Origin: Actinomycetes bacterium
GTDB taxonomy: Bacteria; Actinomycetota; Thermoleophilia; RBG-16-64-13
Reading direction: 5' to 3'
Length of the DNA stretch: 32,244 bases
NCBI GenBank assembly: GCA_021802965.1
Contig: JAJZQZ010000010.1
Location: forward strand, 1-32,244
Shown here: positions 6,370 to 13,973 of the stretch, piece after piece
Numbering within the stretch: the stretch's first letter is position 1
Layout: each line of letters starts with the position of its first letter
Notes under the pieces: generated by a model
What the model was told of the DNA's origin: nothing
What the model saw: only the letters and a program-made list of their open reading frames with translations
Databases searched by the model: none
Position numbers and translations under genes: made by a program

Positions 6370-8214
6370 ATGTATCTGAAGCACCTCGCCCTCGAAGGGT
6401 TCAAGAGCTTTCCCGAATGGAACGGCTTGGAGCTGGTTCCGGGCACCTGTGTGCTCGTCGGGGGGAACGGGACCGGCAAGAGCAACCTGGCCGATGCCGT
6501 CTGCTGGGTGCTGGGGCAGACCGACACATCCTCACTGCGCGTCACCGGCCCCGCCGAGCTGGTCTTCGCCGGCAGTGAGGACCTCCTGCCGATGGCGGAA
6601 GGCGAGGTCACGGCGGTGCTCGACCGGCGACCCCAGCGCGAAGGCGGCCCTGCCCTGCCCGGTTCCATGGGCAAGCACGCGCACGCAGCCACGCACGAAC
6701 GGGAGATCCCGGATGGGCTGCTCGTGGTGACCCGCAGGGTCTCCGCGTCGGGAGATGATTCCTACTTTCTGGACGGCCGCCCCGCCGACGAGGACAGCGT
6801 GCGTGAAGCCCTGCGTGACTGCGGGTTCGGCTTTCCCCCCGTCACGGTGATCCGCCAGGGGGAGCTCGAGCGTCTGCTACTCCTGGATCCCAGCGAACGA
6901 CGGCGGGCGATCGAGGAAGCCGCCGGCATCCCACATCTGACCGAGCGCCGCGATGGACTCGCGGCCGAGCGGGAACTGCTGCTCCTGCGCCGGGAGCACG
7001 TGTCGGGGGAGTCCGCGCAGAACCAGCGCCAAGCGGAGCTTCTGCGGCACGAATCGGCCGGACTGCTCGCCGCGGAAGAGGAGGAGCGGTCCATCGCCGC
7101 GCTCCGCTCGGCAGCCGTGGCCGCCGCTTTCAAAGCGAAGGGAGGCGACGCCGATCTCGCGTCGCTCCTCGATATCCTGGGCCTCCCCGAGGCGGCCCAG
7201 ACCGAGCTCACCTGGGCCGAGATAGGTCACCGAATCGAGGCCCATCGGCGGCGTCTGAGCGACCTGGGGCCCCTGAACACCCGCGCCCCGGAGCACCTGG
7301 AGGCGACGCGTGCCCAACAGGCCGCCCTCGACGGCGAGTTGAGCGGACTCGACGAGGATCTTCTCCATCTCGATCGCGCCATCATCGAGGTCGAAGAAGA
7401 GGCGTCGGCCGCCTTCGCCGCGGCCCTCGAGCGGATCGAGGCCCGGTTCGCTTCCTACTACGGGCTGCTTGCCCCGGAAGGCGAAGCCACCCTCACTCTG
7501 ACTGAAACGGGAGTGGACCTGGTGGTGCGGCCCGCGGGTAAGGTCATCTGTCGGGTGAGCGCTCTGTCCGGTGGCGAGCGATCCCTGGCCGCGCTGTCCC
7601 TAGCGTTGGCCCTCTTCCAGGAATACGCCTCGCCGCTGTTCGTGCTCGACGAGGTCGAGCCCGCCCTCGACGACACCAACATCCGCCGGCTGCAGGCCGT
7701 TCTCGACCGGGTGGCCGACAGCCATCAGATACTCATGATCTCGCACCAGCAGCGGGCCAAGGAGGCCGGCGACGCGGTGTTCGGCATCGAGCGCAACCTC
7801 GACGGCGCAAGCCAGGTCAAATTCAGGTACGAACCAAAGTCGCGCCGACTCGACGTCTTCAGGCGGACACGCACCGCTCCGCACCTGCGCCGCCATCCCG
7901 ACCAGCCCGCCATGGCTCCGGCGGCTGCAGGCGCACGTTCCGAAACCGCCGTCCGGGGCCTGGCGGGGTCGCCCGCCCAGGCCGCGTTGATGGAGGCCGC
8001 GATGGAGGTGGCGGCGGGCCAGGGAGGGCCCGGCGCCGGGCGCAACCGCTATCGGCGGGTGGACTACTTCCAGGAGGACGGGACCTTCCGCGGCATCTGG
8101 GAGGTCTATCGCGATGAGGACGAGGCGGCGGCCGAGCCGACCGGAGGCGAGGAGCCGGCCTCGAAGGTGCCCTCTCCCAAAGACGCGGGCGGCAGCGGGA
8201 AGAGCTGCTGCTGA
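6370..8214 (+). CDS. Short SMC-family ATPase lacking the hinge and long coiled coils
   Basis: 614 residues from the ATG at 6370, which follows GGGAG and gives the standard SMC start MYLKHLALEGFKSF. Both halves of an SMC head are intact: Walker A GGNGTGKS (31-38), Q-loop RQGELERLL (162-170) with RRRAIEEAAGI (177-187), the 'LGPLN' linker (299-303), the ABC signature ALSGGERSLAALSLALALF (398-416), Walker B PLFVLDEVEPALDD (422-435) and the switch histidine region ILMISHQQ. Canonical SMC proteins have about 800 residues of coiled coil plus hinge between the head halves; here only about 110 separate AAGI from LGPLN. A tail of about 130 residues, Pro/Ala-rich then charged with NRYRRVDYFQEDGTFRGIWE (559-578), ends in Cys-Cys. 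It may still dimerise through ATP and bind DNA, but it cannot form the usual ring. Confidence 0.85.
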   Translation: MYLKHLALEGFKSFPEWNGLELVPGTCVLVGGNGTGKSNLADAVCWVLGQTDTSSLRVTGPAELVFAGSEDLLPMAEGEVTAVLDRRPQREGGPALPGSMGKHAHAATHEREIPDGLLVVTRRVSASGDDSYFLDGRPADEDSVREALRDCGFGFPPVTVIRQGELERLLLLDPSERRRAIEEAAGIPHLTERRDGLAAERELLLLRREHVSGESAQNQRQAELLRHESAGLLAAEEEERSIAALRSAAVAAAFKAKGGDADLASLLDILGLPEAAQTELTWAEIGHRIEAHRRRLSDLGPLNTRAPEHLEATRAQQAALDGELSGLDEDLLHLDRAIIEVEEEASAAFAAALERIEARFASYYGLLAPEGEATLTLTETGVDLVVRPAGKVICRVSALSGGERSLAALSLALALFQEYASPLFVLDEVEPALDDTNIRRLQAVLDRVADSHQILMISHQQRAKEAGDAVFGIERNLDGASQVKFRYEPKSRRLDVFRRTRTAPHLRRHPDQPAMAPAAAGARSETAVRGLAGSPAQAALMEAAMEVAAGQGGPGAGRNRYRRVDYFQEDGTFRGIWEVYRDEDEAAAEPTGGEEPASKVPSPKDAGGSGKSCC

Positions 8215-8262
8215 CCGCGCCCGGCTCCGTGCAGCCAGACGGCGACCGACGCTAGGTTCGCG

Positions 8263-8925
8263 CTACCCGTCGACTCCGGACACGAACGCCTCCGCCGCCA
8301 ACCTGATCGCGTACTCCCGCACGTCGGCGGGCCACGAAGCCATCTGCTCGCGAAAGCGATCTTCCTGGCCGGCGAACAGCGCCCTCAAGGCTTCTTCGTA
8401 CCCGGCTTCGTCGCCGGCGAGCGCATGCACGAAACGGTAGGTCACCTCACGAGCGCTGCGCACCCGATCCGCCCCTTCGTTCGCGCGGCGAGCCTGCTCG
8501 ACCAGGCGTCGGATGGTCGCCGAGGCGCCACCCGACTGCGTCCCCAGCCACTCCCAGTGGCGCGGCAGGAGCGTGACCTCGCGACTCACGACCCCGAGTT
8601 TGGGCCTCCCCGCCGAGCGGGTCTCCACCACGTCGCCCACTTGCGTGTCACCCACTTGCGTGTCACCCGCTTGCGCCACTCCCACAGCGGGGGGCACGAC
8701 GGCGGCCTCCTCGCGGTCGGCCAAACGCCGCAGCACATCGTCTGGGCGGCCCCGGAAGTCGACCTCGACCACTCGGCCGGTCTGATCGTCGAAGATGAGA
8801 ACGGCCCGCTGGTCGCCGCCGTCCAGAAGCGACTTGACCTCCCGGGCGACCTCCGGCAGGGTGCCGCGGGCGACCAGGGTCGACCCGGCAAAGGCGGTAT
8901 GCGAGTTGGGCTGCGAAGCATTCAC
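8263..8925 (-). CDS. DUF2239 family protein, possible ribbon-helix-helix DNA binder
   Basis: 220 residues matching DUF2239 throughout: an N-terminal domain (TAFAGSTLVARG, AVLIFDDQTGRVVEVDFRG), the hallmark block GRPKLGVVSREVTLLPRHWEW, and a helical C-terminal part ending in FAGQEDRFREQMASWPADVR. The family has no assigned function. The central strand REVTLLP followed by two helices (RHWEWLGTQ and GASATIRRLVEQARR) resembles a ribbon-helix-helix fold, which would suit a DNA-binding self-regulator; this is inference. The linker contains a five-residue repeat, GDTQV, encoded by tandem 15-bp units. The GTG start at 8925 is supported by AAGGGG 8 nt upstream and by the promoter described separately. 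Confidence 0.85.
   Translation of the reverse strand: MNASQPNSHTAFAGSTLVARGTLPEVAREVKSLLDGGDQRAVLIFDDQTGRVVEVDFRGRPDDVLRRLADREEAAVVPPAVGVAQAGDTQVGDTQVGDVVETRSAGRPKLGVVSREVTLLPRHWEWLGTQSGGASATIRRLVEQARRANEGADRVRSAREVTYRFVHALAGDEAGYEEALRALFAGQEDRFREQMASWPADVREYAIRLAAEAFVSGVDG
8631..8675. repeat. 15-bp tandem repeat, three copies, inside the DUF2239 gene
   Basis: Three units of the form TGTCACCCACTTGCG (8631-8645, 8646-8660, 8661-8675) differ at one or two bases each. They keep the reading frame and encode GDTQV-like repeats in the linker between the two domains, a spot where copy-number change would be tolerated. Confidence 0.8.
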
Positions 8926-8958
8926 GGGTAGATCCCCTTCCCTGTTGTGGTCGGGGAT

Positions 8959-8987
8959 ATTCTACCCGGGTAAATCGGTCGTGACAA
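8959..8987 (-). promoter_or_regulatory. Sigma-70-type promoter of the DUF2239 gene
   Basis: On the minus strand, TTGTCA (8987-8982) and TAGAAT (8964-8959) are separated by exactly 17 bp. Each matches the consensus at five of six positions, making this the best -35/-10 pair seen in the window. It lies 34 nt upstream of the GTG start. Confidence 0.75.
8963..8972. promoter_or_regulatory. Palindromic operator, proximal copy
   Basis: The perfect palindrome TACCCGGGTA fills the end of the promoter spacer and overlaps the first two bases of the -10 element, so a bound protein would block RNA polymerase. It is identical to a second copy 28 bp away. Confidence 0.75.
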
Positions 8988-8990
8988 TAG

Positions 8991-9000
8991 TACCCGGGTA
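8991..9000. promoter_or_regulatory. Palindromic operator, distal copy
   Basis: The second perfect TACCCGGGTA ends 3 bp upstream of the -35 element, 28 bp centre to centre from the proximal copy. Both are followed by TAAA on the plus strand, so similarity extends beyond the palindrome. Confidence 0.75.
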
Positions 9001-9015
9001 AAACTTTGAGGAGAT

Positions 9016-10257
9016 CTACGCCTCCATGGCCGATTCGATCACGCACTGCAGGAGGACGTCGGCGCCCGCCGCGCAGTCGTCCCAGCTCGTCTCTTCGACC
9101 TCGACGTGGCTGCGACCACCCTTCGAGGGCACGAAGATCATCGCGGTGGAGCCGAGCATAGTCATGTAGGAGGCGTCGTGGCCGGCTCCACTGACCATGG
9201 GATGCGTCCCGTAGCCGAGACGGCTGGCCACCTCTTCGACGCGGGCCACCAGCCGCTCGTCGAAAGGCGTGTGCTGGACCCGCCAGATCTCCTCGAGCTG
9301 AAGCGAGCAGCCGTGTTCCTCGGAGATCTCGGCAAAGGAGCGTGACAGCTGGGCCCACGCTTCGAGAGCCAGGTCGTCGTCCCAGGATCGGATGTCGATG
9401 GTGAAATCCACGCGGCCGGGAATGATGTTGCGGGAGTTCGGATGGTTGTGGATCTCGCCCACCGTCGCGACCATGTTGCCGCCGAGTTCGCCCGGCTGCT
9501 CACGGACCGCCAGTATCATCCGCGCGGCCGCGACGAGAGCGTCGTTGCGGCCCTCCATGGGTGTCGGCCCCACCTGGTTGGCCTTGCCCTCGATATGGAC
9601 GTCGTACCAATGCAGGCAGACGATGCCCTTGGGAACACCGATGGTCTTGCCCAGCCGCTCGAGCTGCGGCCCCTGTTCTATGTGGTACTCGTAGTACGCG
9701 TGGAACGGCCGGCTCTTGGCCGGGACGGCGCCCCTGTACCCGATGCGCTGCAGTTCGTCGCCGAACCGCCTGCCGTCCTTGTCCGTGCGGGAGTACGCCC
9801 AATCGCGCTCGAGCTTTCCCGCCCAGACCCCCGAGGAGACCATGGCCGGCGAAAAACGAGAGCCCTCCTCGTTCGTCCAGTCGACGATGACGACGGGCCG
9901 CAGGGTCTGGACGCCTTCGTCATGGAGGGTTCGCAGCACCTCCAGGGCGCCCATGACGCCCAGGATGCCGTCGAAGCGACCGCCGTTGGGCTGCGAGTCG
10001 ATATGCGATCCGGTGAGGACCGGCGGAAGGCTTTCGTCAAGACCGGGGCGCCGACCGAAGATATTGCCCATCTCGTCGACGACGACCTCGAGGTCGATCT
10101 CACGCAGCCAGCCCACGAACAGGTCGCGCGCGCGCTTGTCGTCGTCCGACAAGCTCAGCCGATGGACGCCTCCGCCCGGCGTCGCCCCGAAGGCGGCCAT
10201 GGTCTCCAGGCTCGCGCGCAGGCGCTCGCCGTTCACACGCAGGCCGCCCAGGTCCAT
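9016..10257 (-). CDS. M20-family N-carbamoyl-L-amino acid hydrolase / allantoate amidohydrolase
   Basis: 413 residues, full length for the hydantoinase/carbamoylase branch of metallopeptidase family M20. Di-metal site landmarks are H85 and D87 in GSHIDSQPNGGRFDGILG, D96, E130-E131 in NEEGSRF, H192 in YHIEQGPQ and a late His in SGAGHDASYM. A lid or dimerisation domain lies at about 215-330 (NQVGPTPMEGRNDAL). Members cleave the carbamoyl group from N-carbamoyl amino acids, ureidoglycine/allantoate or beta-ureidopropionate, releasing CO2 and ammonia. Which substrate applies cannot be told here; no hydantoinase, allantoinase or uricase gene is in the window. AGGGAGG precedes the ATG, and the gene starts 23 nt after serA ends, so the two are probably co-transcribed. 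Confidence 0.88.
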   Translation of the reverse strand: MDLGGLRVNGERLRASLETMAAFGATPGGGVHRLSLSDDDKRARDLFVGWLREIDLEVVVDEMGNIFGRRPGLDESLPPVLTGSHIDSQPNGGRFDGILGVMGALEVLRTLHDEGVQTLRPVVIVDWTNEEGSRFSPAMVSSGVWAGKLERDWAYSRTDKDGRRFGDELQRIGYRGAVPAKSRPFHAYYEYHIEQGPQLERLGKTIGVPKGIVCLHWYDVHIEGKANQVGPTPMEGRNDALVAAARMILAVREQPGELGGNMVATVGEIHNHPNSRNIIPGRVDFTIDIRSWDDDLALEAWAQLSRSFAEISEEHGCSLQLEEIWRVQHTPFDERLVARVEEVASRLGYGTHPMVSGAGHDASYMTMLGSTAMIFVPSKGGRSHVEVEETSWDDCAAGADVLLQCVIESAMEA

Positions 10258-10280
10258 CTCCCGTCCTCCCTGGTGGCTCC

Positions 10281-11888
10281 TTACAGCTCCACGGCCCGGG
10301 CTTCGTAGAAGCCGGGAAGGGACGCGATATCGTCCAGCATGTCTTGAGGGATGGGGTCGTCGAGCGCCACACCCATGACAGCCCGCCCCTCGACCTTGCG
10401 CCTGCCGACGTTCATGAAGGCGATGTTGATGCCCCGGTCGCCCAGGAGTGAGCCGACGCGGCCGATCATGCCGGGCACATCGTCGTACTGGAAGAAGGCC
10501 ATGTGGGCCGCGGGCTCGATGTCGATGTCGTGCCGGTAGATCTTGACCAGCCGGGGTTTGTGCTTGGGCCCGATGGTCGTGCCGGCCGCCGTGAGCTCAC
10601 CCCGGCGGTCCTTGCAGGAGACCGTGATGAGGTTCGTGAAGTCGCGCATCTGCCGGTCGCGCAGCTCTGAGACCTTGAGCCCTCGCTCTTCGGCGATGGT
10701 GGGAGCGTTGACGTAGTTGACCGTCTCCTCCACCCGGCACTCCAGCATGGCCTTGATCACGGCCACGGTCAGCAAACGCGTGTCCTGCTCGGCCACCTGG
10801 CCCTCGTACTGCACGCTGATGTCTTCAAGAGCGCCGTCGGAGATGGCCACTATCAAGCGACCCAGAGTCTCGGCCAGAGGCAGGAACGGACCGACCGCCT
10901 CCATCGCCTCAGGGCTGACCGAGGGGATGTTCACCGCGTTCGAGACGAACCGACCAAGAAGACCGGCGGTCACCTGCTCGGCGATGATGGTGCCCGCCTT
11001 GTCCTGGGCCTCCTCGGTGGAGGCGCCGAGATGCGGGGTCACGACCACGTTGTCGTAGGCGAGGAGCGGAAAGTCCGGCGGTACCGGCTCCTGGGTGAAG
11101 ACGTCGAGGGCCGCCGAGGCGACCTTGCCGGACTCTATCGCCCGGGCGAGCGCGGCTTCGTCGATGATCCCGCCCCGGGCCGCGTTGACCACCCGAACGC
11201 CGTCCTTCATCTTCGCGAAAGCCTCATCGCCGACCAAGCCCATGGTGTCCGCCGACTTGGGCATATGGACGGTGATGAAGTCGGCTTTGGCGTAGAGGTC
11301 GTCCAGGGTCTCGGCCTGCTCGAGCCCGTTCTCGCGGAAGCGATCCGCGGCGACGTAGGGATCATAGGCGATCACGTCCATACGCAGGCCCTTGCCGCGC
11401 TGTGCGACGATCATGCCGATCCGTCCAAGGCCGATGACCCCCAGGGTCTTGCCCGTCAGCTCCACCCCGCCGTACTTGGAGCGTTCCCACTTCCCGGCTT
11501 TCAGCGAGCAGTAAGCCTGAGGGATCTGCCGGCATTGGGCCATCAGCAGCGCGATCGCGTGCTCAGCGGCCGCGACGGCGTTGGACTCGGGGGCGTTGGC
11601 GACCACGATGCCCTTCTTGGTGGCCACCTTGACGTCGATGTTGTCCACCCCGGAACCCGCCCGCCCGATGATCTTGAGACGGTGGGAGCCTTCGAGGATC
11701 TCCGCTGTGACCTTCGTGGCCGAGCGCACGATCAGGGCGTCGTAGTCGTTCACGCGCTCCTTGAGCTCAGCGTCGGTCATGTCCGTGCGGACATCCACGT
11801 CGAAGTGCTCTTTCAGCAACTCGACGCCCGCCCGCGAGATCTTCTCCTTCACGAGCACCCGCATCGTGCCCGCCGGTGTTTCAGCCAT
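10281..11888 (-). CDS. serA: D-3-phosphoglycerate dehydrogenase, long ACT-domain form
   Basis: 535 residues, the long form common in Actinobacteria. It oxidises 3-phosphoglycerate to 3-phosphohydroxypyruvate, the first step of serine synthesis. The Rossmann motif GLGRIG is at 153-158 with D176 as the ribose-binding acid, favouring NAD+. Catalytic residues are R238 (ARGGIIDE), E267 and H286 (TPHLGAS). Beyond about 315 lies the intervening allosteric-substrate-binding domain, and the last 75 residues form an ACT domain (FFQYDDVPGMIGRVGSLLGD), the usual site of serine feedback. The start at 11888 is preceded by GGGGAGGG. The 290-nt gap before it, shared with the ferritin gene end, holds only a short dyad and a terminator-like hairpin. 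Confidence 0.96.
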   Translation of the reverse strand: MAETPAGTMRVLVKEKISRAGVELLKEHFDVDVRTDMTDAELKERVNDYDALIVRSATKVTAEILEGSHRLKIIGRAGSGVDNIDVKVATKKGIVVANAPESNAVAAAEHAIALLMAQCRQIPQAYCSLKAGKWERSKYGGVELTGKTLGVIGLGRIGMIVAQRGKGLRMDVIAYDPYVAADRFRENGLEQAETLDDLYAKADFITVHMPKSADTMGLVGDEAFAKMKDGVRVVNAARGGIIDEAALARAIESGKVASAALDVFTQEPVPPDFPLLAYDNVVVTPHLGASTEEAQDKAGTIIAEQVTAGLLGRFVSNAVNIPSVSPEAMEAVGPFLPLAETLGRLIVAISDGALEDISVQYEGQVAEQDTRLLTVAVIKAMLECRVEETVNYVNAPTIAEERGLKVSELRDRQMRDFTNLITVSCKDRRGELTAAGTTIGPKHKPRLVKIYRHDIDIEPAAHMAFFQYDDVPGMIGRVGSLLGDRGINIAFMNVGRRKVEGRAVMGVALDDPIPQDMLDDIASLPGFYEARAVEL

Positions 11889-11994
11889 GGTCCCTCCCCT
11901 TCACGGATCACCCGAACCAGCCGTCAGACAGACAAAGCGACCACAAAGGGGCCGCATCGCTCCGAGTTTATCACCCAGCAGGCCGCTAGAGAGA

Positions 11995-12009
11995 GTGACG
12001 CTTTGTCAC
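11995..12009. promoter_or_regulatory. Short dyad upstream of serA
   Basis: GTGAC-N5-GTCAC, about 110 nt upstream of serA and close to a minus-strand TAAACT-like element (complement of AGTTTA near 11965). A short repeat like this can occur by chance in GC-rich DNA. Confidence 0.3.
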
Positions 12010-12142
12010 CAGCGCGCGATGCCTGCGGGCGACGCAGGAACGCGGGGAACGCCCGCAGCCGGGGGCCATGGGCGCGACGGAGCACGAAGCACTCTCGCCG
12101 TCGGAGTGCGTCCGGGCGGCCGTGGTTCTATTCGTGAGCCAA

Positions 12143-12162
12143 GGCTTCGGTCTGGCGAAGCC
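12143..12162 (-). terminator. Hairpin after the ferritin gene
   Basis: GGCTTCG (12143-12149) pairs with CGAAGCC (12156-12162) with a 6-nt loop, 16 nt past the ferritin stop. On the minus strand it is followed by TTGG rather than a T-tract. Stable UUCG-type stem, but a weak terminator. Confidence 0.45.
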
Positions 12163-12178
12163 GCCGTCCCGTCGGGTG

Positions 12179-12601
12179 CTATTTGCCCAGCATCGTCCGG
12201 AACGTGTTCACGTGATCTTCCTCATCGGCCAGTATGTCCTCCAGCAGTTTGCGCGTGGTGATGTCCCCCGCCACACGGGCCTGCTCGACCGCCGACGTGT
12301 AAAGACGGACCGCTTCGTCCTCGCTGGCCAAGTCGTCCGCTGCGGCGCCCGACAGGGTCTTCGCACCGATCTTGATGTCCGCTGGCTTCGTGGTCGGTTC
12401 GCCGCCCAAGAAGTCGATGCGCTCGGCCAAGGATTCGGCGTGCTTCATCTCGGTGATCGCGACTTCCTTGAACTCCCCGGCGAGAGCGGCGGCATCCGCG
12501 CCCGTGATCACGTAGTGATGATTCATATACTGGACGATGACCGCGAGCTCCCTGGCCCGGAGGTCGTTCAAGATATCGATGACGCTCTTGTTGTCGGCCA
12601 T
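12179..12601 (-). CDS. Bacterioferritin-like di-iron protein, short form
   Basis: 140 residues from the ATG at 12601, which has AGGAGGG just upstream; the open frame extends to 12664 without such a site. The four-helix bundle carries all six ferroxidase ligands at the same numbers as in E. coli bacterioferritin: E18, E51 and H54 (EMKH), E94, E127 and H130 (EEDH). M52, the haem-ligand position, is also present. The protein ends ten residues after H130, so it lacks the short fifth helix that lines the fourfold pores of 24-mer cages. It probably stores or oxidises iron, but may form a smaller assembly. The gene sits alone between serA and the ilv operon. Confidence 0.85.
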   Translation of the reverse strand: MADNKSVIDILNDLRARELAVIVQYMNHHYVITGADAAALAGEFKEVAITEMKHAESLAERIDFLGGEPTTKPADIKIGAKTLSGAAADDLASEDEAVRLYTSAVEQARVAGDITTRKLLEDILADEEDHVNTFRTMLGK

Positions 12602-12770
12602 GTGGTCCCTCCTGTCTGACACGTGCCTGCGGCCGGCATCTACCCCCCGGCAGAGCGCGGACAAACCTGGTCCGGCAGGCCACTCTTCCGGGAAGAAGCC
12701 GGCTTCGACGAGGGCCAGTCACAGTCCACCACCTGCCCGTCGCAGAGCACGCCCGGGTGGACCGACGATC

Positions 12771-12802
12771 GCCCGCCGGCGCGCGCCACGCGCGCGGCGG
12801 GC
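12771..12802 (-). terminator. Second hairpin downstream of ilvC
   Basis: GCCCGCC plus GCGCGCG on one side pair with CGCGCGC plus GGCGGGC on the other, with one bulged G and a 3-nt loop: 14 GC pairs in all. It lies 77 nt after the ilvC stop, behind an equally strong hairpin. The rest of the 277-nt gap 12602-12878 shows no gene. Confidence 0.55.
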
Positions 12803-12811
12803 CCGAACATG

Positions 12812-12847
12812 CGAGGGGCCGCCGCGCTTCCGCACGGCGGCCCCTCG
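12812..12847 (-). terminator. Main hairpin terminator of the ilv operon
   Basis: CGAGGGGCCGCCG (12812-12824) pairs perfectly with CGGCGGCCCCTCG (12835-12847), with two more pairs possible inside the loop, 31 nt after the ilvC stop. There is no T-tract, as is common in GC-rich Actinobacteria. Confidence 0.65.
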
Positions 12848-12878
12848 AACGGAGCCGGTCGGTCTGGCCTGCGGCAGA

Positions 12879-13877
12879 CTACTCCAGAGTCTTGCCGCCG
12901 CTGATCCAGCTCATCATGCCCCGGAGCTTCTTGCCGACCTGCTCGATCTGGCTCTCGGCGTCCTTGCGCACGAGCGCGTTGTACACGGGGCGCCCGGCCT
13001 GGTTCTCGAGGATCCACTCCCGGGCGAACTCGCCGGTCTGCACCTCCTTGAGGATGCGCCGCATCTCCGCCCGCGTCTCTTCGCTGATCACGCGCCGGCC
13101 GCGGGTCACGTCGCCGTACTCGGCCGTGTCGGAGATCGAGTAGCGCATGCCGCTGATGCCGTGCTCGTACATGAGATCGACGATCAGCTTCAACTCGTGC
13201 AGACACTCGAAGTACGCGATCTCGGGCTGGTAGCCGGCCTCGACGAGAGTCTCGAAGCCCGCCCGCACCAACTCGGAGCAACCGCCGCACAAGACGGCCT
13301 GCTCGCCGAACAGGTCGGTCTCGGTCTCTTCGGGGAAGGTGGTCTCGATGACCCCCGCGCGCGTGCAGCCGATGCCTCGGGCGTAGGCTAGGGCGATAGC
13401 CTTGGTGTTGCCGGTCGCGTCCTGATGCACTGCGATCAGACCGGGGACTCCGCCGCCCTCGGTGTACACCCTACGCACCAGGTGACCGGGGCCCTTGGGC
13501 GCCACCATGGCCACGTCGACGCCCTTGGGCGGCACGATCTGGCCGTAGTGGATGTTGAAGCCGTGGGCGAACATCAGCAGGTCGCCGTCGCTGAGATTGT
13601 CGCGCACGGCCGCCTCGTAGACCACCTTCTGCGTCTGGTCGGGCACCAGCATGACGACGATCTGGCCGCGCGAGGCCGCTTCGGCGGCCGACACAGCTTC
13701 GAAACCGGCGGCGATGGCCCGCTCCCAACCCGGGGAGCCCTGTGCCTCGGCGACGACCACGCTCACCCCGCTGTCACGCAGGTTCTGGGCGTGTGCGTGG
13801 CCCTGGCTGCCGAAGCCGATGATGGCGACGGTCTTGCCTTGCAGCAATCCCGGGTCGGCGTCGTTGTCATAGTACAT
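12879..13877 (-). CDS. ilvC: Ketol-acid reductoisomerase (class I), atypical cofactor loop
   Basis: 332 residues, the class I length. It converts 2-acetolactate or 2-aceto-2-hydroxybutyrate to the dihydroxy acids of valine and isoleucine synthesis. The Rossmann motif is [18 protein letters not shown] (20-37); metal ligands lie in the C-terminal knotted domain ([27 protein letters not shown]). The loop after strand 2, normally VGLRxGSxS with Arg and the last Ser holding the NADPH phosphate, reads VAEAQGSPG (42-50): both are lost and an acidic E44 appears. That favours NADH. GGAGG precedes the ATG. It is the last gene of ilvD-ilvB-ilvN-ilvC, 96 nt after ilvN. Confidence 0.96.
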   Translation of the reverse strand: MYYDNDADPGLLQGKTVAIIGFGSQGHAHAQNLRDSGVSVVVAEAQGSPGWERAIAAGFEAVSAAEAASRGQIVVMLVPDQTQKVVYEAAVRDNLSDGDLLMFAHGFNIHYGQIVPPKGVDVAMVAPKGPGHLVRRVYTEGGGVPGLIAVHQDATGNTKAIALAYARGIGCTRAGVIETTFPEETETDLFGEQAVLCGGCSELVRAGFETLVEAGYQPEIAYFECLHELKLIVDLMYEHGISGMRYSISDTAEYGDVTRGRRVISEETRAEMRRILKEVQTGEFAREWILENQAGRPVYNALVRKDAESQIEQVGKKLRGMMSWISGGKTLE

Positions 13878-13936
13878 ATGCGTTCCTCCGTTTCGTCTTC
13901 GCTACTACATCCCGCTGCGCTCGGTCACGCAGGAAA

Positions 13937-13962
13937 TGCTGCAGTTAGATACTTCTGCAGCA
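13937..13962 (-). other. Hairpin in the ilvN-ilvC spacer
   Basis: TGCTGCAG (13937-13944) pairs with CTGCAGCA (13955-13962) across 10 nt, beginning 12 nt after the ilvN stop. It could lower or stabilise ilvC expression relative to ilvBN. No T-tract follows. Confidence 0.4.
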
Positions 13963-13973
13963 AACGGTGCACA

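Noticed and set aside
9016-10257. Purine-catabolism link between the M20 hydrolase and the PucR regulator
   Set aside because: The two genes lie 13 kb apart on opposite strands, and no other purine-degradation gene is in the window.
11889-12178. Possible small gene in the 290-nt gap upstream of serA
   Set aside because: No frame has a plausible start with a ribosome-binding site and protein-like composition; only a short dyad and the ferritin hairpin are visible.
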